Origin: Pseudonocardia sp. HH130629-09
Lineage (GTDB): Bacteria; Actinomycetota; Actinomycetes; Mycobacteriales; Pseudonocardiaceae
Assembly: GCF_001294645.1 (NCBI RefSeq)
Contig: NZ_CP011868.1
Coordinates: forward strand, 558,001 to 622,000
Direction: 5' to 3'
Length of the DNA stretch: 64,000 nucleotides
Position 1 is the first letter of the stretch. Every line of letters starts with the position of its first letter. Below, piece by piece: positions 1 to 8,354 of this stretch. The notes under the pieces were generated by a model that saw nothing but the letters and a program-made list of their open reading frames with translations, searched no databases and had not been told where the DNA came from. The translations under genes and the position numbers were made by a program.

Positions 1-1201
1 CGAACTTGGCGATCGTGGTTGCGGTGTCCTGGTCGGCTGCCGTGGCACAGAAGACGACACCGACTTCTCGGGGTGGACCCGGGTCCGGGTCGGCGTCACC
101 GAGGACGGCGTTCGCACCGTAGGGGCGCACGTCGATGTCGTAGTGCCCCGGCTCGACACCGAGTGTGTCGGGAATGCGGTCGTTCAGATAAGTCATCAGC
201 GACTTCAGCCAGTCGTCCAGCCGAGCGAGAACGGCGGGTTCACGGATGCCGACGATGCTCACCGTCTGCGCTCCGGCGGCTGCCGAGCCCTCCAGCTTCA
301 CGGTGTAGTCCTCGGCGAACTCGAACTCCGAACCGCGGACCAGTACCCGACGATCGTCCAACGCGGTGTACGTGGCGTTCGTGGTGACCAGTGTTCCGGC
401 GGGCTCCCGCAGCCGGTACGGGTCGACGTTCTCGTAGAGCATGTGCGCCGACACCGTGTACGGGGTGGCCCGGTCATCCTCTGCGGTCGGTTCGACGACG
501 AAGCCGTCGTCACCGATGTGGACGAGGACCCCACCGAGCACGGATCCGGTGGTGCACAGGTTCCCGCACTCGGCGATCTTGCTCGCGTGCCATGTCGGGC
601 CGAACGGTTTGCCCCGAAGAAGGGGCAGTGCGGCGATGAGCGCACAGTCGGTCGCGCGGCCGGCCAGGATGATGTTCGCATCGGCCTGCAACGCCTCCGC
701 GATCGGCTCGTGCCCCATCAAGCCGACCACGTGGGCGCAGCTGTCCAGGACGTCCGGCGTCAGCGGGGCCGCCGGTTCGAGCGGTACGACATCGCCGGCG
801 GCCAGTCTGGCGTGCAGATGGGCCGGCCGGATCTCACTGTAGATCTTCGCGACCCGCCGTCCCCGAATCCCGTCCTCGGCGATGATCTCGGCCACCACGG
901 ATGCGACCCAGTCGACGCCGGCATCGGTACCCGACGTGCCACAGGACCCCACGATCACCGGTATGCCGGCCCGGGCAGCGGGCCCCAGCACCGCGCGCAG
1001 GTCGCGGCGGACGGCGGCGCGGGCGCTCTTCGCCTGCGCCGCGCCGAGGTAGAAGGGGCCGGAGTCGGTCGATCCGCCGTCGATCGCAATGGCGTCGGCA
1101 CCCCGGGCGATCCCGCGCTCGATGGTGCCGGGTGGGAACCCGGCCCCCAGCATTCCGACGGGCACGAGCACTCGTACCGGGTCGGACACGTCGTCGGTCA
1201 T
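1..1201 (-). CDS. AtuA-like (DUF1446) family protein, 3' end beyond window
   Basis: This is an acyclic terpene utilisation AtuA/DUF1446 family protein of unknown exact reaction; members sit in hydroxy-acid and terpenoid breakdown clusters. The reading frame runs without a stop from an ATG at 1201 to the window edge (about 400 residues visible). Visible features are an N-terminal GMLGAGF segment, AIDGGSTDSGPFYLG near residue 40, GSCGTSGTD near residue 90 and LAGRATDCALIA near residue 185, which fit the family. AAGGAG lies 9 bases before the ATG. The gene is last in a minus-strand operon behind a CitMHS transporter and a GntR regulator, which suggests metabolism of an imported carboxylate. The family call rests on remembered conserved motifs; the C-terminus is not visible. 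Confidence 0.75.
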   Translation of the reverse strand, partial: MTDDVSDPVRVLVPVGMLGAGFPPGTIERGIARGADAIAIDGGSTDSGPFYLGAAQAKSARAAVRRDLRAVLGPAARAGIPVIVGSCGTSGTDAGVDWVASVVAEIIAEDGIRGRRVAKIYSEIRPAHLHARLAAGDVVPLEPAAPLTPDVLDSCAHVVGLMGHEPIAEALQADANIILAGRATDCALIAALPLLRGKPFGPTWHASKIAECGNLCTTGSVLGGVLVHIGDDGFVVEPTAEDDRATPYTVSAHMLYENVDPYRLREPAGTLVTTNATYTALDDRRVLVRGSEFEFAEDYTVKLEGSAAAGAQTVSIVGIREPAVLARLDDWLKSLMTYLNDRIPDTLGVEPGHYDIDVRPYGANAVLGDADPDPGPPREVGVVFCATAADQDTATTIAKF

Positions 1202-1261
1202 GTTGTTGGCTCCTTCGAGCGACCCCATCCGCCCTGAGGCCGACGAGTGTCGGGTCGTGGA

Positions 1262-1942
1262 TCAGTCGATGGTGAGTAGGAAGTCCATGACGTGGCTCAG
1301 GTGAGCGCGCATGGCGTCCTCGACCGCGTTGGGATCCCGGCGGCGTAGTGCGTCGAGGACATGCCGGTGGGCGATCACGCGGTGCTGGCGAATCTCGGGG
1401 TCCTGCTGCATTCGGGCCAGGGACCGGGCCCGACGCTCGGCGCCGAACAGCGAGGCGCCGACGATCATCTGGTCCAGCATCGGATTGTCGGCGACCGCAG
1501 TGAGGACCTCGTCGAACCGATGCGCCCTCCGTTGCTGATCCGCAGGGTCTTCGGTGGAGGGATTCTCGATCTCGTCCACGATCGCGGCCAGTTCCTCGAC
1601 CGTCTCGTCGTCGATCCGGTCGGTCGCGAGCCTGGCCTGGGCAGCTCGCAGCACCACCTCCACGTGCATGAGACCGCGTAGGTCGCGGTCGGAATGCTCG
1701 GCGACCGCCAGGCGACGTGGGCCGAGGCGCACGATCAGCCGCTCGTGCTCCAGCTTGCGCAGCGCCTCACGGACCGGAGTGGGCGACACCCCCAGTCTGG
1801 CCGCCAGGCCACGTTCGGTCACCCGCTCTCCGGGCGCGAACACACCGGTTGCGATCCCCTCGCGCAAGACGTTGTAGGCGCGGTCGGCCAGCGACTCGAC
1901 CTGGTCGAGCTTCTGTAGGTCCGCTGGTGTCGGCGTGCTCAT
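1262..1942 (-). CDS. GntR family regulator with FCD domain
   Basis: This is a FadR-subfamily (FCD) GntR transcription factor of 226 aa, a normal length. Residues about 15-80 form the winged helix, with LAARLGVSPTPVREALRKLE as the recognition region. The rest is the all-helical FCD effector domain, which usually binds a carboxylic acid and often a metal. It lies between the CitMHS transporter (stop 46 bases upstream) and the AtuA-like gene on the same strand, so it probably controls this operon in response to the transported acid. The shared element GCYATAGCAAA found just upstream of this gene and upstream of the transporter start is a candidate operator (inference). Confidence 0.9.
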   Translation of the reverse strand: MSTPTPADLQKLDQVESLADRAYNVLREGIATGVFAPGERVTERGLAARLGVSPTPVREALRKLEHERLIVRLGPRRLAVAEHSDRDLRGLMHVEVVLRAAQARLATDRIDDETVEELAAIVDEIENPSTEDPADQQRRAHRFDEVLTAVADNPMLDQMIVGASLFGAERRARSLARMQQDPEIRQHRVIAHRHVLDALRRRDPNAVEDAMRAHLSHVMDFLLTID

Positions 1943-1972
1943 GAGGTCTCCTCGACGTCCTGCGCCACTGGT

Positions 1973-1983
1973 TTTGCTATAGC
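1973..1983 (-). promoter_or_regulatory. candidate GntR operator, copy 1
   Basis: On the minus strand this reads GCTATAGCAAA, containing the 8-bp palindrome GCTATAGC, in the 45-bp gap before the GntR gene. A near copy (GCCATAGCAAA) lies upstream of the transporter start at 3403-3413. The match suggests a common regulator binding site; binding by the GntR protein is inference. Confidence 0.35.
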
Positions 1984-1987
1984 TTAA

Positions 1988-3367
1988 TCAGCTCGCTCCG
2001 ATCGGGATCGCGCCGAGTGCCAGGGCGACGGCGAGCATCAGGACCGACAGGGCCACGGCCCACGGCAACCCCTTGCGCTGCAGCTCGCCGAGCGTGATGT
2101 CCAGCCGTCCCACCAGCAGGTACAAGGCCGGCACCAGCGGGCTGAGGACGTGCACCGGACCGGCGATGATCGCTGCCCGGCCGACCTCGGACGGGGTCAG
2201 GCCGTGCACCGCGCCGGCCTCCGCCAGCACCGGCACGACGCCGAAGTAGTAGGCGTCGTTGGAGAGCACGAACTTGAGCGGCAGGCTCAGCAGGCCGACG
2301 AGGACGCCGAAGCCTGCGCCCCAGGACTGTGGGAGGGCCGCCACGAGTGCCAGCCCCATGGCCTCGATCATCCCAGTACCCGACAGGACCCCGACGAAGA
2401 CGGCGGCAGCGAAGATCAGTGACACCACCGGGATGACGGCCGGCGCGTAGCCGGTGATCTGCGCGGCCTGCTCCTTCGGCGACCGGTGGTTGACGACCAG
2501 GGCGATCGCGAACGCAACTGCGAACAGCACCCCCAACGGCCAGACCTCCAGCACGACCGCGGCCATCAGCGTCACGGTCAAGGCCACGTTGAACCAGAAC
2601 AGCCGGCGATGCCGGACGGCCCGCTCCGGCACGATCTCCGGGGTGTCCCGGGACAGCCGCTGCGTCCCGACGGCCGGCGGCGCTGCGAGAGCGTCCGAGG
2701 CCGACCCGGCCACGACGCCGGTACCCGTTCGTGCTCCGGCGGTCCGAGCGCTCGACTGCAGTCGAGCGCGCTCCCGACGCCCCAGGACGTAAGCGAGGCC
2801 GAACATCGCGACCGCGGCGGCCGCCATGGACGGGACCATCGGCAGGAAGATCTCCGCCGGATCAACCTGCAGCGCCGCCGCCGCACGAGTGACTGGCCCA
2901 CCCCAGGGTGTGATGTTCGTGCAGGCGATCGACAGCATGATCAGGACCCCGAGCACGACGCGGGACATTCCGAGCCGGTCGTAGAGCGCGAGAAAGGCGG
3001 CCGCGACGATGAGGATCGTCGACGACCCGTCACCGTCGAGCGACACCACCAGCGTCAGTGCGACCGTGCCGATGGCGATCCGGACCGGGTCGGCCCGGGA
3101 GAAGCGCAGGATCGCGCTCACGACCGGATCGAACAGCCCGACATCGATCATCAGGCTGAAGTACATGATGGCGAACACGAGCAGCAGTGCGGTCTGCGCG
3201 AGGGATTCGATGCCATCGACGACGAATCCGCCGAGGTCGGCCGCCTGTCCGGCGAGCAACCCGGCGGACAGCGGCAACACGATGAGGGCGGCGACCGGTG
3301 ACATCCGCCCGGTCATGATCAACACGATGAACACGATGACCATGGCGAAGCCCAGGAAAGCGAGCAC
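1988..3367 (-). CDS. CitMHS family carboxylate transporter
   Basis: This is a CitM/H+-type symporter for citrate or a related metal-complexed carboxylate in the cytoplasmic membrane. The chosen GTG start at 3367 gives 459 aa beginning VLAFLGFAMVIVF, the usual CitMHS N-terminus, with GGGAG 6 bases upstream. The frame stays open to a GTG at 3445, so a 26-residue longer product is possible. Diagnostic motifs are SLDGDGSSTI (about residue 130) and NITPWGGPVTRAAAAL (about residue 175), with roughly a dozen hydrophobic segments and a polar cytoplasmic loop near residues 200-255. It is the first gene of the operon with GntR and the AtuA-like protein. Confidence 0.88.
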   Translation of the reverse strand: MLAFLGFAMVIVFIVLIMTGRMSPVAALIVLPLSAGLLAGQAADLGGFVVDGIESLAQTALLLVFAIMYFSLMIDVGLFDPVVSAILRFSRADPVRIAIGTVALTLVVSLDGDGSSTILIVAAAFLALYDRLGMSRVVLGVLIMLSIACTNITPWGGPVTRAAAALQVDPAEIFLPMVPSMAAAAVAMFGLAYVLGRRERARLQSSARTAGARTGTGVVAGSASDALAAPPAVGTQRLSRDTPEIVPERAVRHRRLFWFNVALTVTLMAAVVLEVWPLGVLFAVAFAIALVVNHRSPKEQAAQITGYAPAVIPVVSLIFAAAVFVGVLSGTGMIEAMGLALVAALPQSWGAGFGVLVGLLSLPLKFVLSNDAYYFGVVPVLAEAGAVHGLTPSEVGRAAIIAGPVHVLSPLVPALYLLVGRLDITLGELQRKGLPWAVALSVLMLAVALALGAIPIGAS

Positions 3368-3402
3368 GAGGATCTCCCGTCGTTGGAAGGTGGAGGGATC
3401 AT

Positions 3403-3418
3403 GCCATAGCAAATTTGC
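3403..3418. promoter_or_regulatory. candidate GntR operator, copy 2
   Basis: The element contains GCCATAGCAAA and, overlapping it, the perfect 10-bp palindrome GCAAATTTGC (3409-3418). It lies 36-51 bases upstream of the preferred transporter start at 3367, which is one reason for preferring that start. It shares GCYATAGCAAA with the site at 1973. Operator function is inferred. Confidence 0.4.
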
Positions 3419-3591
3419 CACGGCAACGCTGTCCGTCTCGCTCACCGGGCGTCGTCACGGCCGCCACTCGATCCGGGCGGGTTCGAGCCGGCTCCGGGCT
3501 CGACGAGCGGCCCCGCGGTGCGGGCGGCGCGAACGGGTCCGGCCCTTCGTGGGGACCCTTCCCCCGCGGCTGGGGCCAGCCCTTGGAGTAG

Positions 3592-3880
3592 ACGACCGAG
3601 GTCGCGAAACGGCGGGCGTTCGTGATCCTCGACGGCACCCTGCTGCACATCGACCGCGTGAGTATGACCTCGGGATACGGCCGCGCCTTCTGCAGTGGCA
3701 AGCACGAGGCCCGCGCCCTGAACGTGCAGGTCATCGCCGACCAGATCGGCAGGCTGGTGTGGATCTCTCCGCCGCTGTCCGGAGCGCGGCACGACATGGG
3801 CGCAGCCCGCGACCACGGCATCATCGACGCGTTCACCGCCCACGCTCGCCGCCGCGGACCCGGTGAACGAGCGAACGCCG
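3592..3880 (+). pseudogene. transposase fragment (IS5-like, DDE_Tnp_4 type)
   Basis: The frame reads TEVAKRRAFVILDGT, then SGYGRAFCSGKHEARALNVQ and ARDHGIIDAF. This is the central DDE region of an IS5-like transposase with the first catalytic Asp in LDGT. It has no N-terminus (an in-frame stop lies at 3589) and no C-terminal Asp/Glu part. It runs into the left end of the IS21 element, so it is a remnant that was probably cut by later insertions. A fragment of the N-terminal part of a similar transposase occurs at about 32.2 kb. Confidence 0.7.
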
Positions 3881-3903
3881 AGCTGTCAACGGCGGGTTGG
3901 GAG

Positions 3904-3936
3904 TGACCCCGTAGCGACGGATTGGAACTGACCCCC
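3904..3936 (+). repeat. IS21 left terminal inverted repeat
   Basis: The 33-bp end contains two TGACCCC blocks, one at each border of the repeat, as is usual for the multiple terminal repeats of IS21 elements. It matches the right end at about 26 positions. Confidence 0.8.
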
Positions 3937-3954
3937 GGCGTGGTGTGGTGATGG

Positions 3955-4806
3955 TCAGTCGTTGCTGGCGCGGTTGTGTTTGGCCAGGAGCTCGCGTCGG
4001 GCGCGGGTGCGGTAGGAGTCCCCGGACAGGGTCAGGACTTCGGCGTGGTGGACGAGGCGGTCGATCATGGCTGCGGCGACGACGTCGTCGGAGAAGGTCT
4101 CGCCCCAGCGGCCGAAGGGCAGATTGCTGGTGACCATGACGCTGCCTTGTTCATAGCGGGAAGCGATGAGCTGGAAGAACAGGTTCGCTGCGTCCTGGTC
4201 GAACGGGATGTAGCCGACCTCGTCGATGATGATCAGTTTGTAGCGGCGGATCTTCTTCAGCTCGGCCTCGAGCCGGCCGCTCTGGTGCGCGGCGGCGAGT
4301 CTGGTGATCCAGTTGCTGGCGGTGTCGAACAGGACCGAGTAGCCGGCGTGGGCGGCTTTGACGCCGAGCCCGATCGCGAGGTGGGTCTTCCCGATCCCGG
4401 GCGGGCCGAGCAGGATCACGTTCTCGCACTTGGCGACGAACGTGCTCGTGGCCAGGTGGGCCAGGATGTCGCGGCGCAGCGAGGGCAGATGGTCGAGGTT
4501 GAAGTCCTCCAAGGTCTTGACCTGGGGGAAGTGCGCGGTGCGGATCCGCATGACCGTGCCCTTGGACTCGCGGTCGGCGACCTGGCGCTGCAGCAGCGCG
4601 CCCAGATACTCCTCGTGCGACCAGTTCTCCTCACGGGCCTGGGCGGCAAGCTGTTCCCAGCTGGCCGCGATGGTCGGGGTCTTCAGGACCCGGGTCAGGT
4701 AGGCGATCATCGCCGGCAGTCCGTCGGGGACCGCGGCCAGCACCGGACCGGCCGGCCCCGAGCTCCCAGCGGGGTCGGTGGTGATCTTCGGTGGTGTGGT
4801 TGTCAT
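3955..4806 (-). CDS. istB: IS21 helper ATPase IstB
   Basis: This is the AAA+ ATPase partner of the IstA transposase, which it stimulates and directs to target DNA. The 283-aa product has Walker A GPPGIGKTH near residue 132 and Walker B LIIIDEVGYIPFD near residue 192, followed by the conserved NLFFQLIASRYEQGS and SNLPFGRWGETF segments. Length and motifs look intact. Its ATG overlaps the istA stop (ATGA), which implies translational coupling. The N-terminal 35 residues are Pro/Gly-rich and less conserved. Confidence 0.95.
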   Translation of the reverse strand: MTTTPPKITTDPAGSSGPAGPVLAAVPDGLPAMIAYLTRVLKTPTIAASWEQLAAQAREENWSHEEYLGALLQRQVADRESKGTVMRIRTAHFPQVKTLEDFNLDHLPSLRRDILAHLATSTFVAKCENVILLGPPGIGKTHLAIGLGVKAAHAGYSVLFDTASNWITRLAAAHQSGRLEAELKKIRRYKLIIIDEVGYIPFDQDAANLFFQLIASRYEQGSVMVTSNLPFGRWGETFSDDVVAAAMIDRLVHHAEVLTLSGDSYRTRARRELLAKHNRASND

Positions 4807-6062
4807 GAGCTGCTCGCTTCCTCGGCAGTGGAGACGAAGTCGACACCGAACAGGGCGTCGTAGTCGGGCAGTGCGCGCAGGGTCACCGGGTGGCCGTCGA
4901 GGTGACGGCGTGCTGCGGCCTGTCGGGTGTTGCGGTCGTGGGCCAGGGCGCGGCGCATCGCCGCGGCGGTGTGCTGGTGCGCCGGGTCGGTGATCACCGC
5001 GTGGCGGGCCCAGCTGCGGTCGTGACGGGCGACGACCTGGCCGGCGCAGTAGACGACGACCTCGCGCGGTGAGGCGGCGACATCGACGAACCGGCCGATC
5101 ATCTGCGGATCCACGGAGTAGTCGTTGGCATCGACGCGGACGTAGTAGTCCCGTGCCAGCCGGATCCGCTGGGCCAGCCCGATCGGCGGGTCCAGCGGCG
5201 GCAGCGGAGTCATCGCCGCGTAGTCGTGGGCGAGCACGTCCACCGGGCGGCCGCCGATCGCTCGGACGGTGCGGGTGTTGGCCCGGGCCAGCCAGTCGTC
5301 GATCTGGTGGTTGAAGTCGGCTGGGGAGGCGAAGCGACGTCCGGGCAGGAACGAGGTCTCGAAGTAGCCGTTGTTGCGTTCGACCAGCCCCTTGAACTCC
5401 GGATCCCGCGGTGGGGCAAGCCGGATCCGGGTGGCCAGAGTGCCGGCGAACGCAGCGGCCGGTGCCGAGACCCGCCCGGTCCCGCCGATCGCAGACTCCC
5501 GGTCCCAGACCAGCGTGCGGGTCACCCGCCCGACGTCGCTGATCAGCTGCCACATCCCGGACAGGATGTCCCCGGCCTGGCGCGAGGGGATCATCGTCGC
5601 GGACAAGAACCGCGAGTAGCCCAGCGTCATCACCAGCACCGGTAGGACCCGTTCCTGGCCTGGGCCGACGGGGATCGTGGTCTCGGGGAACCACAGGTCG
5701 CACTGGGTGATCTCGCCCGGTGCGTAGGCGACCCGGTCGACCGGGTCGATCCCGACATACTCGGGGCGGATCTGGCGGATCCGGTCCTTGAGCACGGTCA
5801 GCGAGTGCTCCCACCCGATCCGCTCTGCGATCACCGTGGCCGGCATGCGTGGGAACTGCGCCAGCAATGCCCGCACCTGCGGCTCGACCGCATCCGCCAG
5901 CGATCCCCGCGGGCCCCGTTCCCGCTTCGGCGGGCCCGGCGCCCGCAACGCGGAGCGCACCGTGTTGCGGGCCACCCCCAGCCGGCGGGCGATCTCCTTG
6001 ATCGGGACACCCTCGGCCCGATGCAGACGACGGATCTCGGCCCAGTCCTCCACCGACAACAC
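4803..6062 (-). CDS. istA: IS21 transposase IstA
   Basis: This is the DDE transposase of the IS21 element (419 aa, normal length). An N-terminal helix-turn-helix (IKEIARRLGVARNTVRSAL, about residues 22-40) is followed by an RNase H-fold core. The candidate catalytic residues are Asp in ITQCDLWF, Asp in VWDRESA and Glu in GLVERNNGYF. The C-terminal part carries the usual IstA beta-rich region. No frameshift or internal stop is seen, so the element may still be active together with istB. Confidence 0.95.
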   Translation of the reverse strand: MLSVEDWAEIRRLHRAEGVPIKEIARRLGVARNTVRSALRAPGPPKRERGPRGSLADAVEPQVRALLAQFPRMPATVIAERIGWEHSLTVLKDRIRQIRPEYVGIDPVDRVAYAPGEITQCDLWFPETTIPVGPGQERVLPVLVMTLGYSRFLSATMIPSRQAGDILSGMWQLISDVGRVTRTLVWDRESAIGGTGRVSAPAAAFAGTLATRIRLAPPRDPEFKGLVERNNGYFETSFLPGRRFASPADFNHQIDDWLARANTRTVRAIGGRPVDVLAHDYAAMTPLPPLDPPIGLAQRIRLARDYYVRVDANDYSVDPQMIGRFVDVAASPREVVVYCAGQVVARHDRSWARHAVITDPAHQHTAAAMRRALAHDRNTRQAAARRHLDGHPVTLRALPDYDALFGVDFVSTAEEASSS

Positions 6063-6081
6063 CCCCTCAGCGTCGTGCAGA

Positions 6082-6114
6082 GGGGGTCAATCCCAAGCCG
6101 ACGCTAGGGGGTCA
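6082..6114 (-). repeat. IS21 right terminal inverted repeat
   Basis: Read inward from 6114 this repeats the left end: TGACCCC, then TAGCG, then a second TGACCCCC block. It lies 20 bases upstream of the istA start and probably overlaps the istAB promoter. Confidence 0.8.
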
Positions 6115-6239
6115 GTCTGAGCCCGTCGTCGACACGAGCTGACGAACTGGTGGGTCCGGCGGAAGATCCGATCCGGTCCGAACGCCGCCGACGAGCTCAT
6201 CGCCGCAGTTCAGACTCTCATGATCGCCAACGCATGATC

Positions 6240-6990
6240 AGGTTGGCACAGGCTCATCGAGACGGTCGGGCTGTACTCGTCGGCCCCGGTGCGCAGCAGG
6301 TCGGCGCGGACGCGACTGCGTTCCCGTGTCGAATGGCGTGCCGATCCGATGCTCGGCGTACCGGCGGGAGGTTTCGGCCGGTCGGACTCGTGGGAGAAGT
6401 CCTGCACGCCGATCCCGAGTGAGAGGACGCCCGGCTCGTGCACGATCTGCACCGGTTCCCCGTCCAGCACACCGAACGTCGTCCGCAGGCTCTCGTGTCG
6501 CTCCACCACGAGGGCGAACGCGCGTTCGAGCCGTGCGGGGTCGACCGGGCCGTAGAGGTCGAGCAGATCGCTGCGGTTGAACGCTTCCGCCTGCACCGCT
6601 GTCCGTTCGATGTCCAGCAGCAAGAGCCGCGGCAGAGCCGGTTCGTAGGTCCGGCACCGCCGATGCTCGTGATGGTCTCGACCGCGCTCTGGGCGCGGAG
6701 GCACCAGCGCCGCGAGCGCGCCGATCGTCGGCCGGGCGAACAGCATCTCCGGCCCCAGCTCCACGCCCAGCTGACTGCGCACCTGGGACAGGATCTGGAT
6801 CGCCCGCAGCGAGTTGCCTCCGAGGTCGAAGAACCGGTCGGAGACCCCGATGCCGCCGCGACCCAGCACCTGCTCCCAGATCTCGGTCAGCTGCTTCTCG
6901 GCGTCGGTCACCGGCTGGCCGGTGTTCGACCGACTGGGCCGCTGGACGCCCGTCGTGCAGGAGCCGCTGCATCCCGTCCAGGTCAACTTA
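6240..6990 (-). pseudogene. orphan NRPS fragment (carrier plus partial condensation domain)
   Basis: The minus-strand frame carries a peptidyl carrier domain with the phosphopantetheine site FFDLGGNSLRAIQI. A partial condensation domain follows (LERAFALVVERHESLRTTFGV). The piece starts at the very end of an adenylation domain and stops before the HHxxxDG active site of the condensation domain. It has no start codon context, no other NRPS genes nearby and sits between two IS elements. It is therefore a leftover of a lost nonribosomal peptide cluster, not a working gene. Confidence 0.8.
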
Positions 6991-7073
6991 GGCGTGATGG
7001 GTGAGGGTCCAGCCGTTCCTGTGCCCGCGACCAGGTCAGCGGTTCCGCACGGAGATCTCGACCCAGCTCACAA

Positions 7074-7118
7074 CTTGCCATGTTGGCAAGTGAAGTCCAA
7101 GCTTGCCAACATGGCAAG
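7074..7118. promoter_or_regulatory. paired palindromic operators at the start of a winged-helix gene
   Basis: Two 17-bp elements, CTTGCCATGTTGGCAAG (7074-7090) and CTTGCCAACATGGCAAG (7102-7118), are exact reverse complements of each other. Each is itself a palindrome with 7-bp arms, and their centres are 28 bp apart. The second overlaps the ATG at 7111 of the regulator gene. This arrangement fits cooperative autorepression by that winged-helix protein (inference). Confidence 0.6.
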
Positions 7119-7178
7119 TACTACCGGCTCCGGTTCGCCGCCGGAATCGACAGTGTTCGACGAGGTCATCCACTCACT

Positions 7179-8165
7179 GAGCCTTTCCCAGTAGGTGCTG
7201 GTTGATCATGTGGTTCGGTCGTGCTCGACGTGGAGCAGGACGAGCGCGGCGGCGGTGATCGCGCCGATCCGCCAGGGGCAGAAGCTGACCCGGCGTAGCG
7301 CCTTGAAGGTGGTCTTGAGCAGGGAGTTCCCGCGTTCGGCCACAGCCCTGACGGCGGAGTGCAGCGTGTTGACGGTGCGTTTGTCCACCGACAGTCCGCC
7401 GCCGGTGGGGGTCTTGAACGGGCAGGTCAGGCGGGTGTTCTCACCCTCGTAGCCGAGGTCGGCGAGCACGACGTGGGTGTCGTCGGTCCAGCCCTCGATC
7501 GCGTCGAGCAGGCCGGGGTGACCGCGGGCGCAGGTGGTGTCGTGCTCGCGGCCCGGGCGCACCGGGGAGGTCCACAACGGCCACCCGTCAGGCGCGGTGA
7601 GGACCTGAACGTTCCCGCCGTGGACGTGGTGCTTACCCGACCACCACAGATCCACTCCCGGGGTCGGTCCGGGAGTGCGGGAGCGGTCAGTGTGGATCAC
7701 GGTGCCGTCGAGGTGAACGTGGGTGTGCCCGGCGGTGCGGGCCGCGAGCAGCGCGCCGGGCAGTCCAGGCGCGGCGGCGGCCAGAACGTCGATGCCTTCG
7801 TGCAGGTAGCGGTAGGTACTCGACAGGCTCAGCTGGTTGTCGGCGGCGAGCTGGGCGACCCGGGTCGCGTCGAGGAACCAGCGCAGCACCAGCACCGCGT
7901 GGCGGTCACAGTCCAGCGCCCGACGCCCGCGCCGGGTCCCGCGCCGGAGGCGTTCCTCGGCCAACAGCCGCGACAACATGGACGCGGTGGGCTCCCCGAT
8001 CGGGAGCACGGCGGTGTAGGTGACAGGATCGGGCACGCGGGACCTCGGTGGTGAGTCGATCTTTGAGCGGACCGATCTCTTCTACTGGGGTCCCGCACCC
8101 TCGTTGAGCACCTCCACGCCCCCGGCGTGTCGCCGCCAGCCGCTCCCCACTACTGGGAAAGGCTC
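7179..8165 (-). mobile_element. IS5-like insertion sequence, 987 bp
   Basis: The element is bounded by inverted repeats GAGCCTTTCCCAGTAG (7179-7194) and its complement (8150-8165). It is flanked by the direct repeat ACT (7176-7178 and 8166-8168). It carries one transposase gene on the minus strand. Deleting it with one ACT restores the reading frame of the regulator gene, which confirms the borders. Its ends begin with the same GAGCCTTT as the 165-bp MITEs in this window. Confidence 0.88.
7206..8036 (-). CDS. IS5-like family transposase
   Basis: This is a DDE transposase of the DDE_Tnp_4 type, 276 aa. The N-terminal part (residues about 35-90) contains a helix-turn-helix (LSLSSTYRYLHEGIDVL). 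The catalytic core shows Asp in HLDGTVIHTD, Asp in VVLADLGYEG and Glu in VAERGNSLLK. The segment WWSGKHHVHGGNVQVL is typical of the family. No stop or frameshift is seen, so it could still mobilise its own element and the related MITEs. Confidence 0.9.
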   Translation of the reverse strand: MPDPVTYTAVLPIGEPTASMLSRLLAEERLRRGTRRGRRALDCDRHAVLVLRWFLDATRVAQLAADNQLSLSSTYRYLHEGIDVLAAAAPGLPGALLAARTAGHTHVHLDGTVIHTDRSRTPGPTPGVDLWWSGKHHVHGGNVQVLTAPDGWPLWTSPVRPGREHDTTCARGHPGLLDAIEGWTDDTHVVLADLGYEGENTRLTCPFKTPTGGGLSVDKRTVNTLHSAVRAVAERGNSLLKTTFKALRRVSFCPWRIGAITAAALVLLHVEHDRTT

Positions 8166-8354
8166 ACTGATCCGGTTGCAGGTCTGTGCCATCCTCGCCG
8201 CCGCCGATTCGCTGAGATTCGCAGAAGTGCAGGCAGAACTGGGCATCACCGACTCGCATCTGTCGAAGAATGTGCGTGTGCTGGCGGATGCTGGATACGT
8301 CGATCAGTTGAAGCATGCTGAACAGGTGGGCGACCGTCAGCGACCGGTGACAGT

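Larger units (their letters stand above)
3904..6114 (-). mobile_element. IS21 family insertion sequence
   Basis: A complete-looking 2.2-kb IS21 element carries istA and istB on the minus strand between imperfect terminal repeats. The left end begins TGACCCCGTAGCGACGG (3904) and the right end read inward begins TGACCCCCTAGCGTCGG (from 6114). Each end also holds a second inner TGACCCCC block. No clear target duplication was found in the flanks. It separates an IS5-like transposase fragment from an orphan NRPS fragment, so it probably landed in already damaged DNA. Confidence 0.88.

Noticed and set aside
143-1237. Long plus-strand open frame at the window start
   Set aside because: Its composition is that of an antisense shadow; the minus strand carries the AtuA-like protein with recognisable motifs and a ribosome site.
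3904-6114. Target duplication flanking the IS21 element
   Set aside because: The bases next to both ends (GAG on the left, GTC on the right) do not match over 4-8 bp, so none is reported.
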